From Conchocele bisecta (Eukaryota; Mollusca; Bivalvia; Lucinida; Thyasiridae): a stretch of DNA of 64,000 nt. Each line of letters begins with the position of its first letter. Positions within the stretch are counted from its first letter, which is position 1. The position numbers and the translations under genes are program-made. The notes beneath the pieces were generated by a model, which was not told where the DNA came from, searched no databases, and saw only the letters and a program-made list of their open reading frames with translations. The stretch is from assembly GCA_029237695.1 (NCBI GenBank), contig CM055271.1, positions 80,177,488 to 80,241,487 on the forward strand. Direction: 5' to 3'. Shown here in pieces: positions 23,480-35,183 of the stretch.

Positions 23480-23879
23480 CAAGGTGTATGATCACGTGGT
23501 AAAACAACAAGTTCTGAAACGTCCAGAAGCCCTCCGATTCAAAGTACGTATTATTTTATTATGTAACGGATTTTGATGAAATATGGCGCATCAAACGCGT
23601 ATTGTTAAGCTGCATTTGATGGTCTCGGTACTTTGGGCCAAACTTCTGTCGTTATTGCGAAGAATCGATGTCCGTGTCTACTGACACGGAAATCGATTCT
23701 TCTCAAAAACGACATAAGATGTGCCGAACTCCCGGTATCACCAAATGCAGCTCATGAAATTTCATCAAAATCCGTTGCCTATTAAGGAAACTATCAATAG
23801 TACTTACTTTGGAGTGGGCACACTTTCAACGCGTTCAGCCATTGTTGTTGTTTTTGTAACCACGTGATCATGCACCTTG
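23480..23879. mobile_element. MITE family 2, full copy
   Basis: Ends CAAGGTGTATGATCACGTGG and CCACGTGATCATGCACCTTG. The central hairpin CGTGTCTACTGACACGG is intact. Confidence 0.88.
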
Positions 23880-24136
23880 GTATTGCTATTTCACAACAAA
23901 AAATACAACAGTTTTTCTTTTATAGTAATTGTATAGCGAAAATGCCAAAATATGACAAGCCAAATTATCACCCCTGCTTATCACAGTTTCTGAGAGCATG
24001 TACTTGTACTTGAATATAACGGTTTTTTTCCTTAAATGTGATAACATAATAGTTGATATTGATTTATTAATATACAGTAGATGCAATTTACCGTGTATGA
24101 GCATAGGCTGCATATATCTACTGGTTGTTCACAAGA

Positions 24137-24232
24137 AAACATTGTTAATGTGAAATGAACAGACTATCATAAGTTTGCGCTTACGAACATTTTAGTCGTA
24201 CGAAGTTTAGTGAAACGGCTCCCAGGGTTTGA
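24137..24232. mobile_element. MITE family 1, right half
   Basis: It carries the CAGACTATCATAAGTTTGCG to GTTTAGTGAAACGGC right arm. A degraded left part with GAGCATAGGCTGCATAT lies just before it. Confidence 0.75.
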
Positions 24233-24547
24233 CATCACGCGGTTTCTGAACGGCGTAACATCACGTTAGCGGTGTTACAGTAGGTTTCCATTAATATGTT
24301 TATAACGGAGTGTCGGATTTTTATCAGATATAGCGATTGAAATGCGAAACGGGTTGCCCTGCATTGCAGAGTTTTCTTTACTCATAATTGTGTCGTTTTG
24401 ATGAGAATCAAGTAAATAAAAACAGTGCATGTAATTGCAAGAAACAACGGTAGTCGATTATTCGTGAATGTTATAAATATACGTCATCGTCTTTTCGTGC
24501 GCTATATATCATCAAAATCCGTCCTTTTTGTTCGGTAAATTGTACTG

Positions 24548-24605
24548 ACTTCACAAATTACATCACGTCGGACAGACATTTTCCGACGTGATGTAATCTG
24601 TGACG
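24548..24605. repeat. Hairpin, ATTACATCACGTCGGA arms
   Basis: ACAAATTACATCACGTCGGA is mirrored by TCCGACGTGATGTAATCTGT around a 10-base loop. The surrounding 24233-24935 has no gene. About 24670-24730 resembles 62822-62880. Confidence 0.85.
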
Positions 24606-24935
24606 TCGGAATCGTGAATTCTGTGAAATCACAAGGAACTGAATATTTACAGGAAAAAAACATATATTTGGAACTGAAATTAGAATAACCTTATCTGGTG
24701 CCAGGTTCTCACCACACTACAGTCACTTAGCCCCACTACCCAAAAGTGATACTATCAAGTATAAACACAATGAAAATTTCATTTAATTTCCAACAGTTAA
24801 AATGGCCGCCGCCGGTAACCTTGAGCTAATTGCCGGCCGGTAAAAACACACGACCTGCAATGGGAAACGAAAGTATGTATATAATAATAATAATGAGACA
24901 CCGTGCTTATGGCAAGATACTCACGTCCAACAGGT

Positions 24936-25360
24936 TTACAACTTCTGAATCAAGGCACCAGTGAAAATATTATGGTAGTCTTTGTTATGGAACACGTTGC
25001 CTTTGCCTGTGAAGCTACATTTGACTGAAATGACGTCACCCTTGACCAGGGAGATAACAGCTGTCTCTGCCATGCACGCTGCTCCAGCCACAACGTTTCC
25101 CTTTGTTAACGACGCAGTGTGCAATGTCGCCCCATCATCCGTCACAAGCTGAAAATACTTATATTTGTTCATTGTCAGACATATTTTTATGCCGAACAAG
25201 TAGACGCCGGTCACTGGGACGGTGAAGCGGCCCGTGCCAACGTCGTACCCGTCGCCGAGGTTCAGATCAGACTCTGTAAACACGAGTATGTCGCCCTGCC
25301 CTGGTGTCTAGTCCGACAGCGTCCTGGCGCTGAAAGCCACGGCCGGAGACGTCACCTCAC
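24936..25360 (-). pseudogene. C1q-domain protein, last exon with in-frame stop
   Basis: The exon follows an acceptor (TTTCTGTCTGTGTAG, AG at 25362-25361), enters in phase 1, and encodes about 140 residues ending ALIQKL then TAA. Family landmarks are in order: VAFSARTLSD at the start of the globular domain, VFTESDLNLGDGYDVGTGRF, VTGVYLFGI, then FTGALIQKL at the end, which is full length for a C1q head. Such proteins are secreted pattern-recognition lectin-like factors in bivalves, working as trimers. One codon breaks it: TAG at 25310-25308, where Tyr or Gln would be expected, before TPGQGDILV. The leader exon was not found. It is either a recent pseudogene or a base error; a translation starting after the TAG would lack the first strand. 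Confidence 0.88.
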
Positions 25361-25429
25361 CTACACAGACAGAAAGGGACGTGAACATGGCACGTGGAAT
25401 AAATTGTGTTTTGTGGAGACACATATGCT

Positions 25430-25650
25430 GTAGCCGATTTCACCAACATCTCTAAGCACACTTATCTCGGTAAATGTAATTTGAGGGAGAAATTTTAAAT
25501 TGATATATAAAGATATTTTTTATTTAATGAAATAAAATATTTTCTAAACAAAATAATGGCTGTAATAAATTCAGTATAATAATTCTGCATAATTGTAATC
25601 GCTAACTATAAGGAGTCGTAATTTCTATATGAAATAAACATAAATTATGA
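25430..25650. mobile_element. MITE family 3 (GTAGCCGATTTCACCAA), partial
   Basis: The left end GTAGCCGATTTCACCAACAT and the body (TTTGAGGGAGAAATTT, ATTCAGTATAATAATTCTGC) are present, without a right end. Full copies are at 53570-53892 and 55728-55935. Confidence 0.7.
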
Positions 25651-25814
25651 TACATTGAGATACGCACATCCGGGTTACCACTAAAACTGCTGACGTTCCA
25701 TTAGTCGAACGTCGACAATATGACGTCAGTGTCATGACGTAACACATACACGTCAGCGCTTGTTCGAGTGCAGTAAAGACGTGTATTGGTCCCTAGCACC
25801 GGTATACGACCAGA

Positions 25815-26035
25815 GATGGGGCTTATGTGTTTGGCGACCGGTATACATCCAGATCAGCCTGTGCATCCGCACAGTCTGATCAGGATCTGCACTATTCGCC
25901 ATTCCACCAATGCAACCCCGTCATGCTTCTAACAAGCAATATATTCTGCTACCATGCATCAGGCCTGTTCTATATGACCAGGAGCTACACTGGTCATAAA
26001 TCACATAAGCCCCATTTCTCCAGTCACAGCCACAA
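25815..26035. mobile_element. MITE, CTTATGGGATTT family
   Basis: GAGATGGGGCTTATGTG on the left faces CATAAGCCCCATTTCTCC on the right, with CAGTCTGATCAGGATCTGC inside. The open frames here are repeat translations. Confidence 0.7.
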
Positions 26036-26289
26036 CTCGGTGTATACCAGGATTTGCGATAATCATGTGATCGACCTTCATCGGGATTCTGCCGATGATG
26101 TCGCGGTATTTGGTACAACTTTCCAAATAGTAACCCGCCTCTATAGAACGTTAGCTGTTGATGGGGCGTTAAGCACATTCACGTCCAGTTTTCCAAAGAG
26201 TAAATGTTGAATTGTTCGAACAGTCGACGTGGTGTGTAAAACAGTCAATAATTCAAAGTTGCATGACCTCAGCTTTGCATATTCAGCCA

Positions 26290-26525
26290 GTGAAACGCAA
26301 TGTTTTAAATAAACATATGAGACACGCCTTCGGACATAATTGTATATTTTGTAAAACACCATGTGATTTTTTACCTTCGGACATCTGCGTAATTTCATGA
26401 AAAACGTTTACAAAATGTACTATATTTTCCGTAAATGGCGTCCAAAGTTGACAACATTTTCAGAGTACCTTCCTCATGTACTCTGAGAATTTTGTCAACT
26501 TTCGACTTTATTTTGTAAAAATATT
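26290..26525. mobile_element. Foldback with CTTCGGACATCTGCGTAATT
   Basis: Inner arms CAAAGTTGACAACATTTTCA and GAGAATTTTGTCAACTTTCG are mirrored around AGTACCTTCCTCATGTACT, and AAATGTAC blocks flank them. A related copy is at 50880-51150. Confidence 0.65.
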
Positions 26526-26852
26526 GTACATTACGCAAACACGTCTTATTTGGAATTAATAAATCCGCGAACTACTTTCGGCAAGGGAGATAATCAATAT
26601 TACGCGAACTATTTGCATACGATCCAAGCGGATTGTTCTGTTTATTAGTATATATAGTTTTAATCTATCTCCTCTGATATATATAATGATACATTACTTC
26701 GTTATGTTATGGGTACTATTACATGTTGTTTCAATAGCGTATCTCTGTAACGGTATCGTTATAGATGGAGTTGCTAATAATTAAATAATTATTACGTTCA
26801 AATGGTTGCTAATACTGATAGCACTTCTGTATAAATGTAATCGTCGTAAATG

Positions 26853-26940
26853 GCGCAATAGTCGTGAGGTTAAGGTCGCCCACTTCTATGATTTAATTAC
26901 CGATTCCCGAGAGGGTCGGGGGTTTAAATCTCGACTTGGT
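26853..26940 (+). tRNA. Decayed tRNA-like (Ser/Leu-type) sequence
   Basis: GTCGTGAGGTTAAGGTCGC resembles a D-arm/A-box, a long variable-arm-like part follows, and GGGTTTAAATCTCGAC resembles a B-box. A T10 run follows at 26941. Stems pair poorly. It may be a SINE head or an old tRNA pseudogene; I do not call it a working tRNA. Confidence 0.35.
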
Positions 26941-27099
26941 ATTTTTTTTTTCTCCATATATATTATTTTTGTGATTTTAATATTTTCACAATTCTATATC
27001 TATAAATATGTTTTTTTTAAGTTTGAGATACTGTCTATACCATATAATTTTTACTGTCCCAAAATCTTTTTTTTTTGGTTGTCACAATTACACAATTAA

Positions 27100-29280
27100 T
27101 TAATTTTCGGACAGCAAACATTTTTTTATGAATTTGAAATAATTAGTGTCCTCCATCTGATCACAACACTGTTCGAACTGCGCATGTGGCTACCACGACC
27201 AGAATTCACGGGCGTCTATTTATTAAATTATTATTTTTTATTTTATTTGAATTCCGCGTGAGCGCTGAATTTTGTGTCAACACCATTTACAGAAAATATT
27301 GGTGATTTTCTAAACGAATATCGGAGAAATGCGGCTATATATTTTGTGTCAATTTTCAACACCATTTATGGAAAAAAATTACTGATTTTCTAAAAACAAT
27401 ATCGGCGAAGGTGTACTGAACTACTCTTTTTTTTTAATAACCAGCCGTCTAATAGATCTGTGTATAATCGAGAGTATATCGTTAATTGACATGTTGTCTC
27501 CGACAGTGAGGTGTTGCGGCACACATCAAAACGACACGTCAATTTCAAAACATTGCCTAAGGGTCAGTCAACATTTACAGCTGTGTGGTGTCATCAGATC
27601 AACACCTCGTCAAACACGACTGCGCATTATCGATTTTTGTCCACACAAAGCGACGTGTATTTACAATTAGATCTGTGTAATGTGTCGGGTGTAGCCAAAG
27701 ATGATACATAAATTCGTAATTAGTCACAGATGTAGCCTTAACATATAATCGATTTCCTTAAATTACGTCCGCAAGTTGACAGATATTTCAGAGCAGACGT
27801 CATCGTAATTTATTTCCAAAATTAGCCGTATATTCTGTAAATGGCTTTGAAAGTTGACAATAAATTAAGACCAGATCAGTACGTTAAATCGCTATAGACG
27901 ACAACTGACGATCCAATGAGAGAGAGTAATACCGTTTACGCGTATCCAATGTTAAATATACATCGTTATTTTTTTATGACTTTCGTACTTTTTACCGAGA
28001 AATTCAAACCGTTTCTATTATTGGGGAACATAATATCAAGATTAGCACACCGTTTCACTAAGCTGGGGCTACTCAGGGAATGGGATAACACGGTCTATTG
28101 TTTACACTGGATTAATGGCGGCCCCCATGAGGTCTCGGGTAAATCTTATTTTTCAATAATACGACTGTGGTTTCTTCCTTTTAGTGATGACCACGTTCCA
28201 GCCGTTTAGCAGCATTACTTATGTAGTTAGTCTGAACATCCTGCAGAGAAATTTGAATTGGACGGAATCGAGCGTTGTTTAAACTTAGTCCGGTTCATAT
28301 GCACAGGTCAAAATATGAACTGAAAATGGCGCTGTGTGTGACAGAAATCCGTACGCGGACGAATACAAAAAATATGTTCTTATAAATATCACATATAGCG
28401 AAACAGCGGTAGCATCTACTGTTTTAATAATATGCATACATATTGTAATTAATGTTTAATAGTGATATACTTATGAATAATATACGATACTATGGTTTAT
28501 ACTCCAGCACTATGTTTTAAGGCTGTGAGATTTGCCTCAATATAAGCTGGATTAATTAATACTTATATTCATGCGCTTCATGAGAACATCAATACATTTA
28601 AAATATACAAATATTACCTAAAGGGGTACCGATATGATACATTTTAATAATATAAATATTGAAAATACACATTACAATCGCTTACAACATAAGTTATTGA
28701 TAGAAAATAGTCACTGCATCGTGACCTATTTGACCACATTACCTATTGCGCGGGTACCTCACCAAACCCCCTGTTTACATAGGTAACTGGGGGTGTAGTG
28801 AGGTACGCTCGCTAATACAATGTTTGCGTAATGAATGTATTTTGTTAACTTATTTCATGAAATTACGCAGATGTCCGAATGTACAAAGTCACATGGCGTG
28901 TCTCATATGGGCACGCTCCAGGAAAACCAGACATAATGACACAATTTTCGATTTTCACATTTTATATTTTGGGGAAAAAAATACAAATATCTTTCATAGT
29001 TTTTGTTTATCTCACTTTTTGTAACACAATTTTAACGATGCACGGTATAAAACGTAACGTCATCAAGAACTCGACGTTATTCAAACAATGATGGCCGTGG
29101 AATTTTACACAGAACGCTTCGGTATTTACAGCTGTATTACATCTACGTCTTTATAATGTGAAACAATCAACAGAATGGAAATATAACAATTTATTATATG
29201 ATCTATAAATAAACAGTACATGATTGGTCAAGACTGCTATCGGCGAAGCAAACTATAACATCATATTTATTGGACTTGGG
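27100..29280. other. No gene seen
   Basis: AT-rich sequence. A local diverged duplication of about 85 bp (27275-27415, AACACCATTTACAG and GATTTTCTAAA twice) and a hairpin at 28751-28808 (GGTACCTCACCA ... GTGAGGTAC) are the only structures noticed. About 28840-28915 contains a CGTAATGAATGTATTTTG / GTCCGAATGTACAAAGT arm related to 51060-51125. Confidence 0.4.
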
Positions 29281-29284
29281 TTTT

Positions 29285-29760
29285 CCCCAGACTATATTGA
29301 CTGTCTAAATATAGAAAACCTATTAAACACATTAAATCTCTAAATAACACCCTCCACCCCCCACCCCACCAAAAAAAAAAGGTGTTGAAATTCCATCAAA
29401 TATCGATTTTATTGCGAAAAAAATGATTTCACTATCGGAATTTAACATGGAGGCTAAAAATACAATTTTTAATATTTTTTTCTTTATGGACCGATTTTCA
29501 AAATCTAACTTTTGTTTGCTTTAGTTACATCATTACCAAGCAATCTCGCCATGTTTCGGAGTCAATTTCCAAAATGTTTCGTTTTTCGACCTTCCTCCTA
29601 ACTGCCCACCTCCATTTCATGGGAAAATATTTTTTTCGTAATAAAATCAATATTATCATTAACTATTTTTTTATTTGGTTATTGACGAAAAACTAATTAT
29701 ATTAAACTCTTTTTTAGATTTAATATGTTTAATAACCAAAAGTCTGTCGGCAGCAAAACG
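29285..29760. mobile_element. Long foldback MITE, diverged copy
   Basis: ATTAAACACATTAAATCTCT on the left faces TTTTAGATTTAATATGTTTAAT on the right, then GGCAGCAAAACGTGGAACAGA. This is the same terminal sequence as the complete copy at 43056-43542. The inner part has AACATGGAGG and GAGTCAATTTCC blocks. Confidence 0.65.
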
Positions 29761-29919
29761 TGGAACAGACAATAGAGAGGTACAGCATATGGAGTGTAAA
29801 TGATCAAAACATAATGTAGCGAACAAATCAAGCGAACAACTATCCGTTTTTGAATGTGCCGACATACCTCGTTGCGTCTTCATGGACGATAAAGAACTAC
29901 TTTGAACTGCTTTGAACCC

Positions 29920-30150
29920 GAAATCCCGCTATAGCGGTTTATGCAAACAGTGCATATGCAGATGAGGCGGCTCGTAACGAGCCGTCTCATCAGGATCAGC
30001 ACTTTTTGATTAGTTAGTATTTTTCATATTTTTGAGAACAACAACACACCTTTTGATAAATAGACTAGTCTGATAACCGGTTTCGGACGGTTGGATTGGT
30101 TGCAAAATGAACATATCAAACTCCATTCAAGGTTACATAGGGGTGAAAGG
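29920..30150. repeat. Hairpin repeat with GGCGGCTCGTAACGAGCC
   Basis: Same family as 22738-22900; core GATGAGGCGGCTCGTAACGA then GCCGTCTCATC. It ends about 85 bp before the assembly gap. Confidence 0.7.
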
Positions 30151-30235
30151 GTTAAATATGTATACAAACCTCGTCGTGTCTTGATCGACGATCTCTAGAT
30201 ACACGCAAGTTGCTACATGCACCATGAGACTTCAA

Positions 30236-30735
30236 NNNNNNNNNNNNNNNNNNNNNNNNNNNNNNNNNNNNNNNNNNNNNNNNNNNNNNNNNNNNNNNNN
30301 NNNNNNNNNNNNNNNNNNNNNNNNNNNNNNNNNNNNNNNNNNNNNNNNNNNNNNNNNNNNNNNNNNNNNNNNNNNNNNNNNNNNNNNNNNNNNNNNNNNN
30401 NNNNNNNNNNNNNNNNNNNNNNNNNNNNNNNNNNNNNNNNNNNNNNNNNNNNNNNNNNNNNNNNNNNNNNNNNNNNNNNNNNNNNNNNNNNNNNNNNNNN
30501 NNNNNNNNNNNNNNNNNNNNNNNNNNNNNNNNNNNNNNNNNNNNNNNNNNNNNNNNNNNNNNNNNNNNNNNNNNNNNNNNNNNNNNNNNNNNNNNNNNNN
30601 NNNNNNNNNNNNNNNNNNNNNNNNNNNNNNNNNNNNNNNNNNNNNNNNNNNNNNNNNNNNNNNNNNNNNNNNNNNNNNNNNNNNNNNNNNNNNNNNNNNN
30701 NNNNNNNNNNNNNNNNNNNNNNNNNNNNNNNNNNN
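30236..30735. other. Assembly gap, exactly 500 N
   Basis: Five hundred N characters: a scaffold gap of conventional size, so the true length is unknown. It lies about 560 bp beyond the visible end of the chromodomain exon on the - strand and may hide 3' exons or repeats. 30736-31294 shows no other feature. Confidence 0.98.
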
Positions 30736-31294
30736 GGTAGCATGTAGTAGCACGATCTTATTTTTACCAGGTAGTTTTCAATGCTGCAGATTAAGCAAAT
30801 ATGACGTGGTCTTCGTTGAATAGAACGTCACTGCATACACGTTACGGTGTGGCATTACATGTACATTGACGTCGCTCGATAAGGGATTTAGCGTCTGTAA
30901 TATGTCTCTGGTTCAACCAGTGAATATGAATAGAGAATACCAGGCTAGCGTATTTTTATATGTTATCTCCCTTGAAATAGCATATTATGTCACGCAAATT
31001 TCTATGGGGACAGCCATATTGTCATGCTACGCCTAAATGGCGAGTACGGCCAAGAAAATAGTGCCCTGTGCCAGCTTATCCTCTGGCGTTTTGGTCTGTC
31101 TTGCTTTGTATCTAAAACTCTACATATACTATTCTAAATGACATTTATGACCACGTGAAAATGATTTCCAAAGTGAAAGTGGTAGCTTGCTGAAATTAGA
31201 CAGTGAGCACAATGCTGGGAATGAGTCTCCAAACGCATAGCGTACGACGTCAAAATCTATAAACATCACACATTTTGGAGATTTGGTTTTCAGT

Positions 31295-31459
31295 CTAGTT
31301 CGTACGCTCAAAATCTGAAGCAAACTGAGACAGGCTAACTGGTGCGATGTCGCTGGGGATATATTCTTCTGTCGTTATCAGTGGGGGGAGGTGGCTTTCT
31401 GGTTCCCATGTAGAGTCGCTGACGTGGTACCCTTCCCACTTCACCAAGTACTCGTGCGC
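31295..31459 (-). CDS. Chromodomain protein, C-terminal exon
   Basis: The exon follows the acceptor CTGTCCTTTCAG and reads AHEYLVKWEGYHVSDSTWEP then ESHL, the second half of a chromodomain (consensus eYLVKWkGy..sTWEPe.nL). About 30 further residues follow, with PPLITTEEYIPSDIAPVSL and SDFERTN, before TAG at 31297-31295. The domain binds methylated lysines on histone tails in the nucleus; the cage residues (Tyr in EYLVKW, Trp, and the Trp of TWEP) are present. It joins in phase 0 to the exon at 34040-33987. The split by an intron argues against an LTR-retrotransposon integrase. The exact family (CBX, CDY-like, SUV39-like) cannot be decided from this part. Confidence 0.85.
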   Translation of the reverse strand, partial: AHEYLVKWEGYHVSDSTWEPESHLPPLITTEEYIPSDIAPVSLSQFASDFERTN

Positions 31460-31955
31460 CTGAAAGGACAGTAGAGCATATGATATTTAAACTTGTTTTC
31501 ATATGTTTTTAATACAACAGCTATTCACAGTTATCATCATTATGAACCAGAGGTACACTAAGAACAATTTAATTAATTCACGCAATATATATCTGTTGCA
31601 ACCGGTGTAAACAATGATCAGACTGCGCGGATGAACAGGCTTAACTGAGTGGCTAACTTTTCTAACTTAGTATTTCTGAACGGGTTCTATCCTGGCTGTA
31701 CAAACAAAGTTAAACTATGTGTAGTTTGCTGAAAATAATTATACCATGGTTGTACAAATAAAGTTTAAGGAAGTTTAGTTTACATTAAATAATCGTTAAA
31801 TCGCGTAAATTTGAAACCAGTATATACCCAGATCAAGCTGCGCATCCGCACATTCTGAACGGGGTCTACGCTGGTTGTACACATATAATTCAATGAGGAT
31901 TAGTTTCGTTTGCAGTAAATAATTCGTGTATGTAAAAAGGGAATTACGTTAATTA

Positions 31956-32169
31956 TACAGTGGAACCTCTTTAAACCGGACACCAAGAAAACACATGTGA
32001 TCTCATTTTTATTAAGTTTCTTGGTCAGGTGATAATGTATGTTCATGATCGCATAGCACATAACTATAACTCAGCATGATCAAATATTACATGATTTCAG
32101 TGAAACCTCTCTAAGCCGGACACATTGGGGGACCTCCCATGGTGTCCGGTTTAAAGAGGTTTCACTGTA
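31956..32169. mobile_element. Pogo-like MITE, with second left end inside
   Basis: TACAGTGGAACCTCTTTAAA starts it and TTTAAAGAGGTTTCACTGTA ends it. Another left end (CAGTGAAACCTCTCTAAGCC) at 32099 with the same right end forms a compact palindrome around GGGGGACCTCCCA. Confidence 0.75.
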
Positions 32170-32194
32170 GATTTATATGCGGGCAATTTCATAA

Positions 32195-32560
32195 TATGTG
32201 GCGGTGACTGGAACAAATGTAGTTCCAGATCAGCGTATAAAGATGAAATTATATTAAGTATTGCAAGTTGCAATTGTGTCAAATGAGACAAAGTCTATGC
32301 TGAAATTACAAATCAGATAATATGTTTGCCGTACTGCAATTTAAGAGAAACATAATTTTATAATTTTTATCAAAATAGCTATCAACTGATAGACACTTTA
32401 TACCAATAATAAAACAGTGCGTATTTTTTTTTATAATACATGTATATACTGGAGAAACGGGACTTCTAACAAGCGTTATTAGACTACATGATCGTGCTAT
32501 TTGATCAGGATCTACAATGGTCACAAATACCATAAGCCCCATTTTCCCAGTAACATGACA
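32195..32560. mobile_element. MITE, CTTATGGGATTT family, diverged
   Basis: GTGGCGGTGACTGGAACAAATG on the left and CATAAGCCCCATTTTCCCAG on the right, with AGATCAGC and TTGATCAGGATCTAC inside. 32561-33030 shows nothing further. Confidence 0.55.
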
Positions 32561-33033
32561 CATAAGTATATCAAGCAAGTCAATTTGACTTCCAAAAGTT
32601 GTAAGTTCCGTTTTATTTACCAGTGTCCAACATAGCCAGTCAAAACAACAAGTAGCGCATGCACATTTTTCCTTTGTGTGTGACGAGAAACTGTTGTATA
32701 GTTTAAGTCAATAAAATATTCTTCTTCATGAAAACCAACATGGTTGGCATGTTGATTTCCTCACCCATCAGTTAAATAATACTGGTCGGTGTTTGAAATG
32801 TTTCAATTTCATCAACATATATATGGATAAATGACTGACAACATCGATGGTATCCCAAGGATTTTAATTTTAGCGTTGAAATAAAACATTATTAGGTAAA
32901 CATATTTGATGTGGGATTTGCAAACAGGGCACGTTTTCTCGTGCACCTGTCCCCATTTGGAGAAGCGTAATATTGTTTTTTTAGCTGACAATATACAAGG
33001 CTGTACACAGGCCAAAAATTGGACGCTGATTTA

Positions 33034-33316
33034 CCTCAAGATAAACTGGATTAGATGTTGTCGTCTGCTGGAAATGTTTTATTTTCAATATTTCTCGACA
33101 AAAACCTGGTTTTGACAGCACATGAGAATCGTCTCCAGTGGAGACGATTCTCATGTCCTGTCAAAACCAGTTTTTTGTTAAGAGTTAAAGCAAAAATTAA
33201 AATGAAAATAAAACATTTCCAGCAGACGTCAACATTTAATTCAGCGTAGTAAGGGTTAAGTTCTCTCGATTGCGCATGAATATCAGTAAAAACTAATCCA
33301 GTTTATCTTGAGGTTT
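33034..33316. mobile_element. Foldback element, TCGTCTGCTGGAAATG family
   Basis: Outer arms CCTCAAGATAAACTGGATTA and TAATCCAGTTTATCTTGAGG. Inner arms GTCTGCTGGAAATGTTTTAT and ATAAAACATTTCCAGCAGAC. The core GAGAATCGTCTCC|AGTGGAGACGATTCTC is near perfect. Relatives at 44229-44653 and 58140-58230. Confidence 0.88.
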
Positions 33317-33986
33317 ATCTTGAGGTACAACATTTAAAATATACAAATATTATTTAAAGGAGTACCGATAAGATATTGCCCTGAATTTAACGTAATAAAA
33401 CAATATAGCATAGCTCACCAACATTTATAACGTAGACAAAAAAAGTCAATTATAATTACCATGTTACCGATAATTCTTTATAGCTGTATACTGAACACAG
33501 AAAAACAAGTGAAAATTATATAAATTATATAAACTACTTCTAGCTCAGGCTGCAATATTGACAATTACATAATTGCGAAAAATATTTTATTATGCTCCAT
33601 AAAGGTACACAATGAGCTGTAATAAATCAACAAAAAATGTATGCTGTTTTGTAATCACTGTAATGTACATGAACACGAGTCTGATCAGGGTTTCCACAGT
33701 TCGCTGTGAAGTCTTGACTACTTACACAGCCGCGAGTGGGGCGGTAGCAGAATCATGGGACAAATTATACAATACTGTGTCCCAGTACAATCTGATCAGG
33801 GCTTGTACTGTACGTTATTTAGTCTGTACTGGGACTCAATATTCTATAATTTGTCACAGTCTGTACTACTAGTGTACATATTAATGTATGATCAGACTGG
33901 TGCGATGTTTACAATGAGTAAGAAACGCAATCAATTGGCGTATATTCATAGCAAAAAAAAGGAAGAAATAACAATATTATACTTAC

Positions 33987-34040
33987 ATTCCCGTGCTTTT
34001 CTTTTCGTCTGTAAATTAGTCGTTCAACGTTGTAGGTGTC
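33987..34040 (-). CDS. Chromodomain protein, upstream exon (minimum extent)
   Basis: On the - strand the acceptor-like TAATTCTTCAG precedes DTYNVERLIYRRKEKHGN, which ends at a consensus donor AAT|GTAAGT. This is the first half of a chromodomain (yxVErIl..R...G). It joins in phase 0 to AHEYLVKWEGY at 31459, giving a continuous domain across a 2.5-kb intron. The frame stays open upstream (LKKTSTLSKPVILQ), so the exon could begin earlier; I chose the nearest good acceptor. No N-terminal exon or start was identified between 34041 and 34560. Confidence 0.8.
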
Positions 34041-34569
34041 CTGAAGAATTACTGGCTTGCTTAAAGTGGACGTCTTCTTTAGCCGAGGCAAAAAATAATC
34101 TTTTTTTTTATTTCTTATATTTAAGGGTGGGAATTGGCTCGATGACCTTCCATACCCGGACATATAAGTCCATAAAAGCCGAATTTTATTGAAGTGTTTT
34201 ATGTGATATATGTATGTGCAGGCGGACAGATTTGTATAAATGTGTGCCGAAATGGGACACTGCTTAGGTCCAATACGGTCCTGTAATTCCACGCAGTGTC
34301 CCGGTGCACGGGAGGCGGGAAGAAGAGAGGGGGTAACTGGGTAGAACCTGGCACCGGTGATGCAAAGCAAAACGGGTCCCAGGTAGGACCAATCCACCCC
34401 TGGCGGCACTTGACACACAAGTTGGTGCCATATAATCGGTAAAGACATGTGACACTCATTCACCGAGCTGCAACAGCCCGGCTGTACATCAGCAAGCCGG
34501 GGCCGGAAGCAGGCAGATGAGAGCAGCATTCGGTTGAGCACGAGTATAACCTAGCGATTATATATTATA
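34041..34569. other. No further exon recognised
   Basis: A GC-richer stretch (34200-34540) with a 210-codon open frame on the - strand that overlaps the chromodomain exon in its last third. The upstream part is Cys/Pro rich and shows no domain I recognise. A short block GGCTCGATGACCTTCCAT (34137) resembles the tail of the SINE-like insert at 10672. Confidence 0.4.
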
Positions 34570-35183
34570 CTGACCCGTAGACTTATGTTCACAAATACGA
34601 TACAAATCTAAAATGAAACTAGTTTTGCTAATCTGTGTAACGTTGTTGTTACCACCATCTGAGTTGCACCTCGTCTGGAACCTCTCTAAGACGAACAACG
34701 TAGTAGTTTTACAATCATACCTTATCGGCACGCAACAGATCGTATAGTGGAATTAGCCTACACCACAGAGTCCCGGTTTGGCACCCGTGCCTAGACTACA
34801 AACGACGCCCCAAGGCGACGAAGCGTGTGTCCAACCTTAAAAACAGCCCAACCTGAGAGTATATCGCTAAGCGAGCAATTGGTACACTCCCTCTCCATCC
34901 CCAACAGACGGCCTTACATATTATGACACTGTAACCAAAGTATCTGCTTTCAACCAGCTACAACAATCATTATGTACCAGCACGTTTGTCACACCGACAT
35001 GAACCCTCAGGAACATGTACATGCCATATCCTTACAGTCATGTACATCCGTTTCATCACATTCTAGGCATATTTGAGACCCAGTGTCTTTAAGCTACCGT
35101 AGTAATCACTGATACGCTTGACTGGATGGTTGCAAGTAGATTAACCATTTGTGCCATACACTTGATCATAGTGGCAAGACGAA

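Noticed and set aside
26853..26940. Functional tRNA-Ser/Leu gene
   Set aside because: Boxes are present but stems pair poorly and B-box is GGTTTAAATCTC; kept only as a decayed tRNA-like feature.
30213..30823. Four overlapping frames of about 175-199 residues
   Set aside because: Almost entirely the 500-N assembly gap.
31295..31459. Chromodomain exon as part of an LTR-retrotransposon integrase
   Set aside because: The domain is split by a spliceable intron, and no integrase, RT or LTR is seen beside it.
33909..34541. 210-residue frame on the - strand as one protein
   Set aside because: Only its end segment (DTYNVERLIYRRKEKHGN) is convincing, and that is an exon with a donor inside the frame. 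The rest shows no domain.
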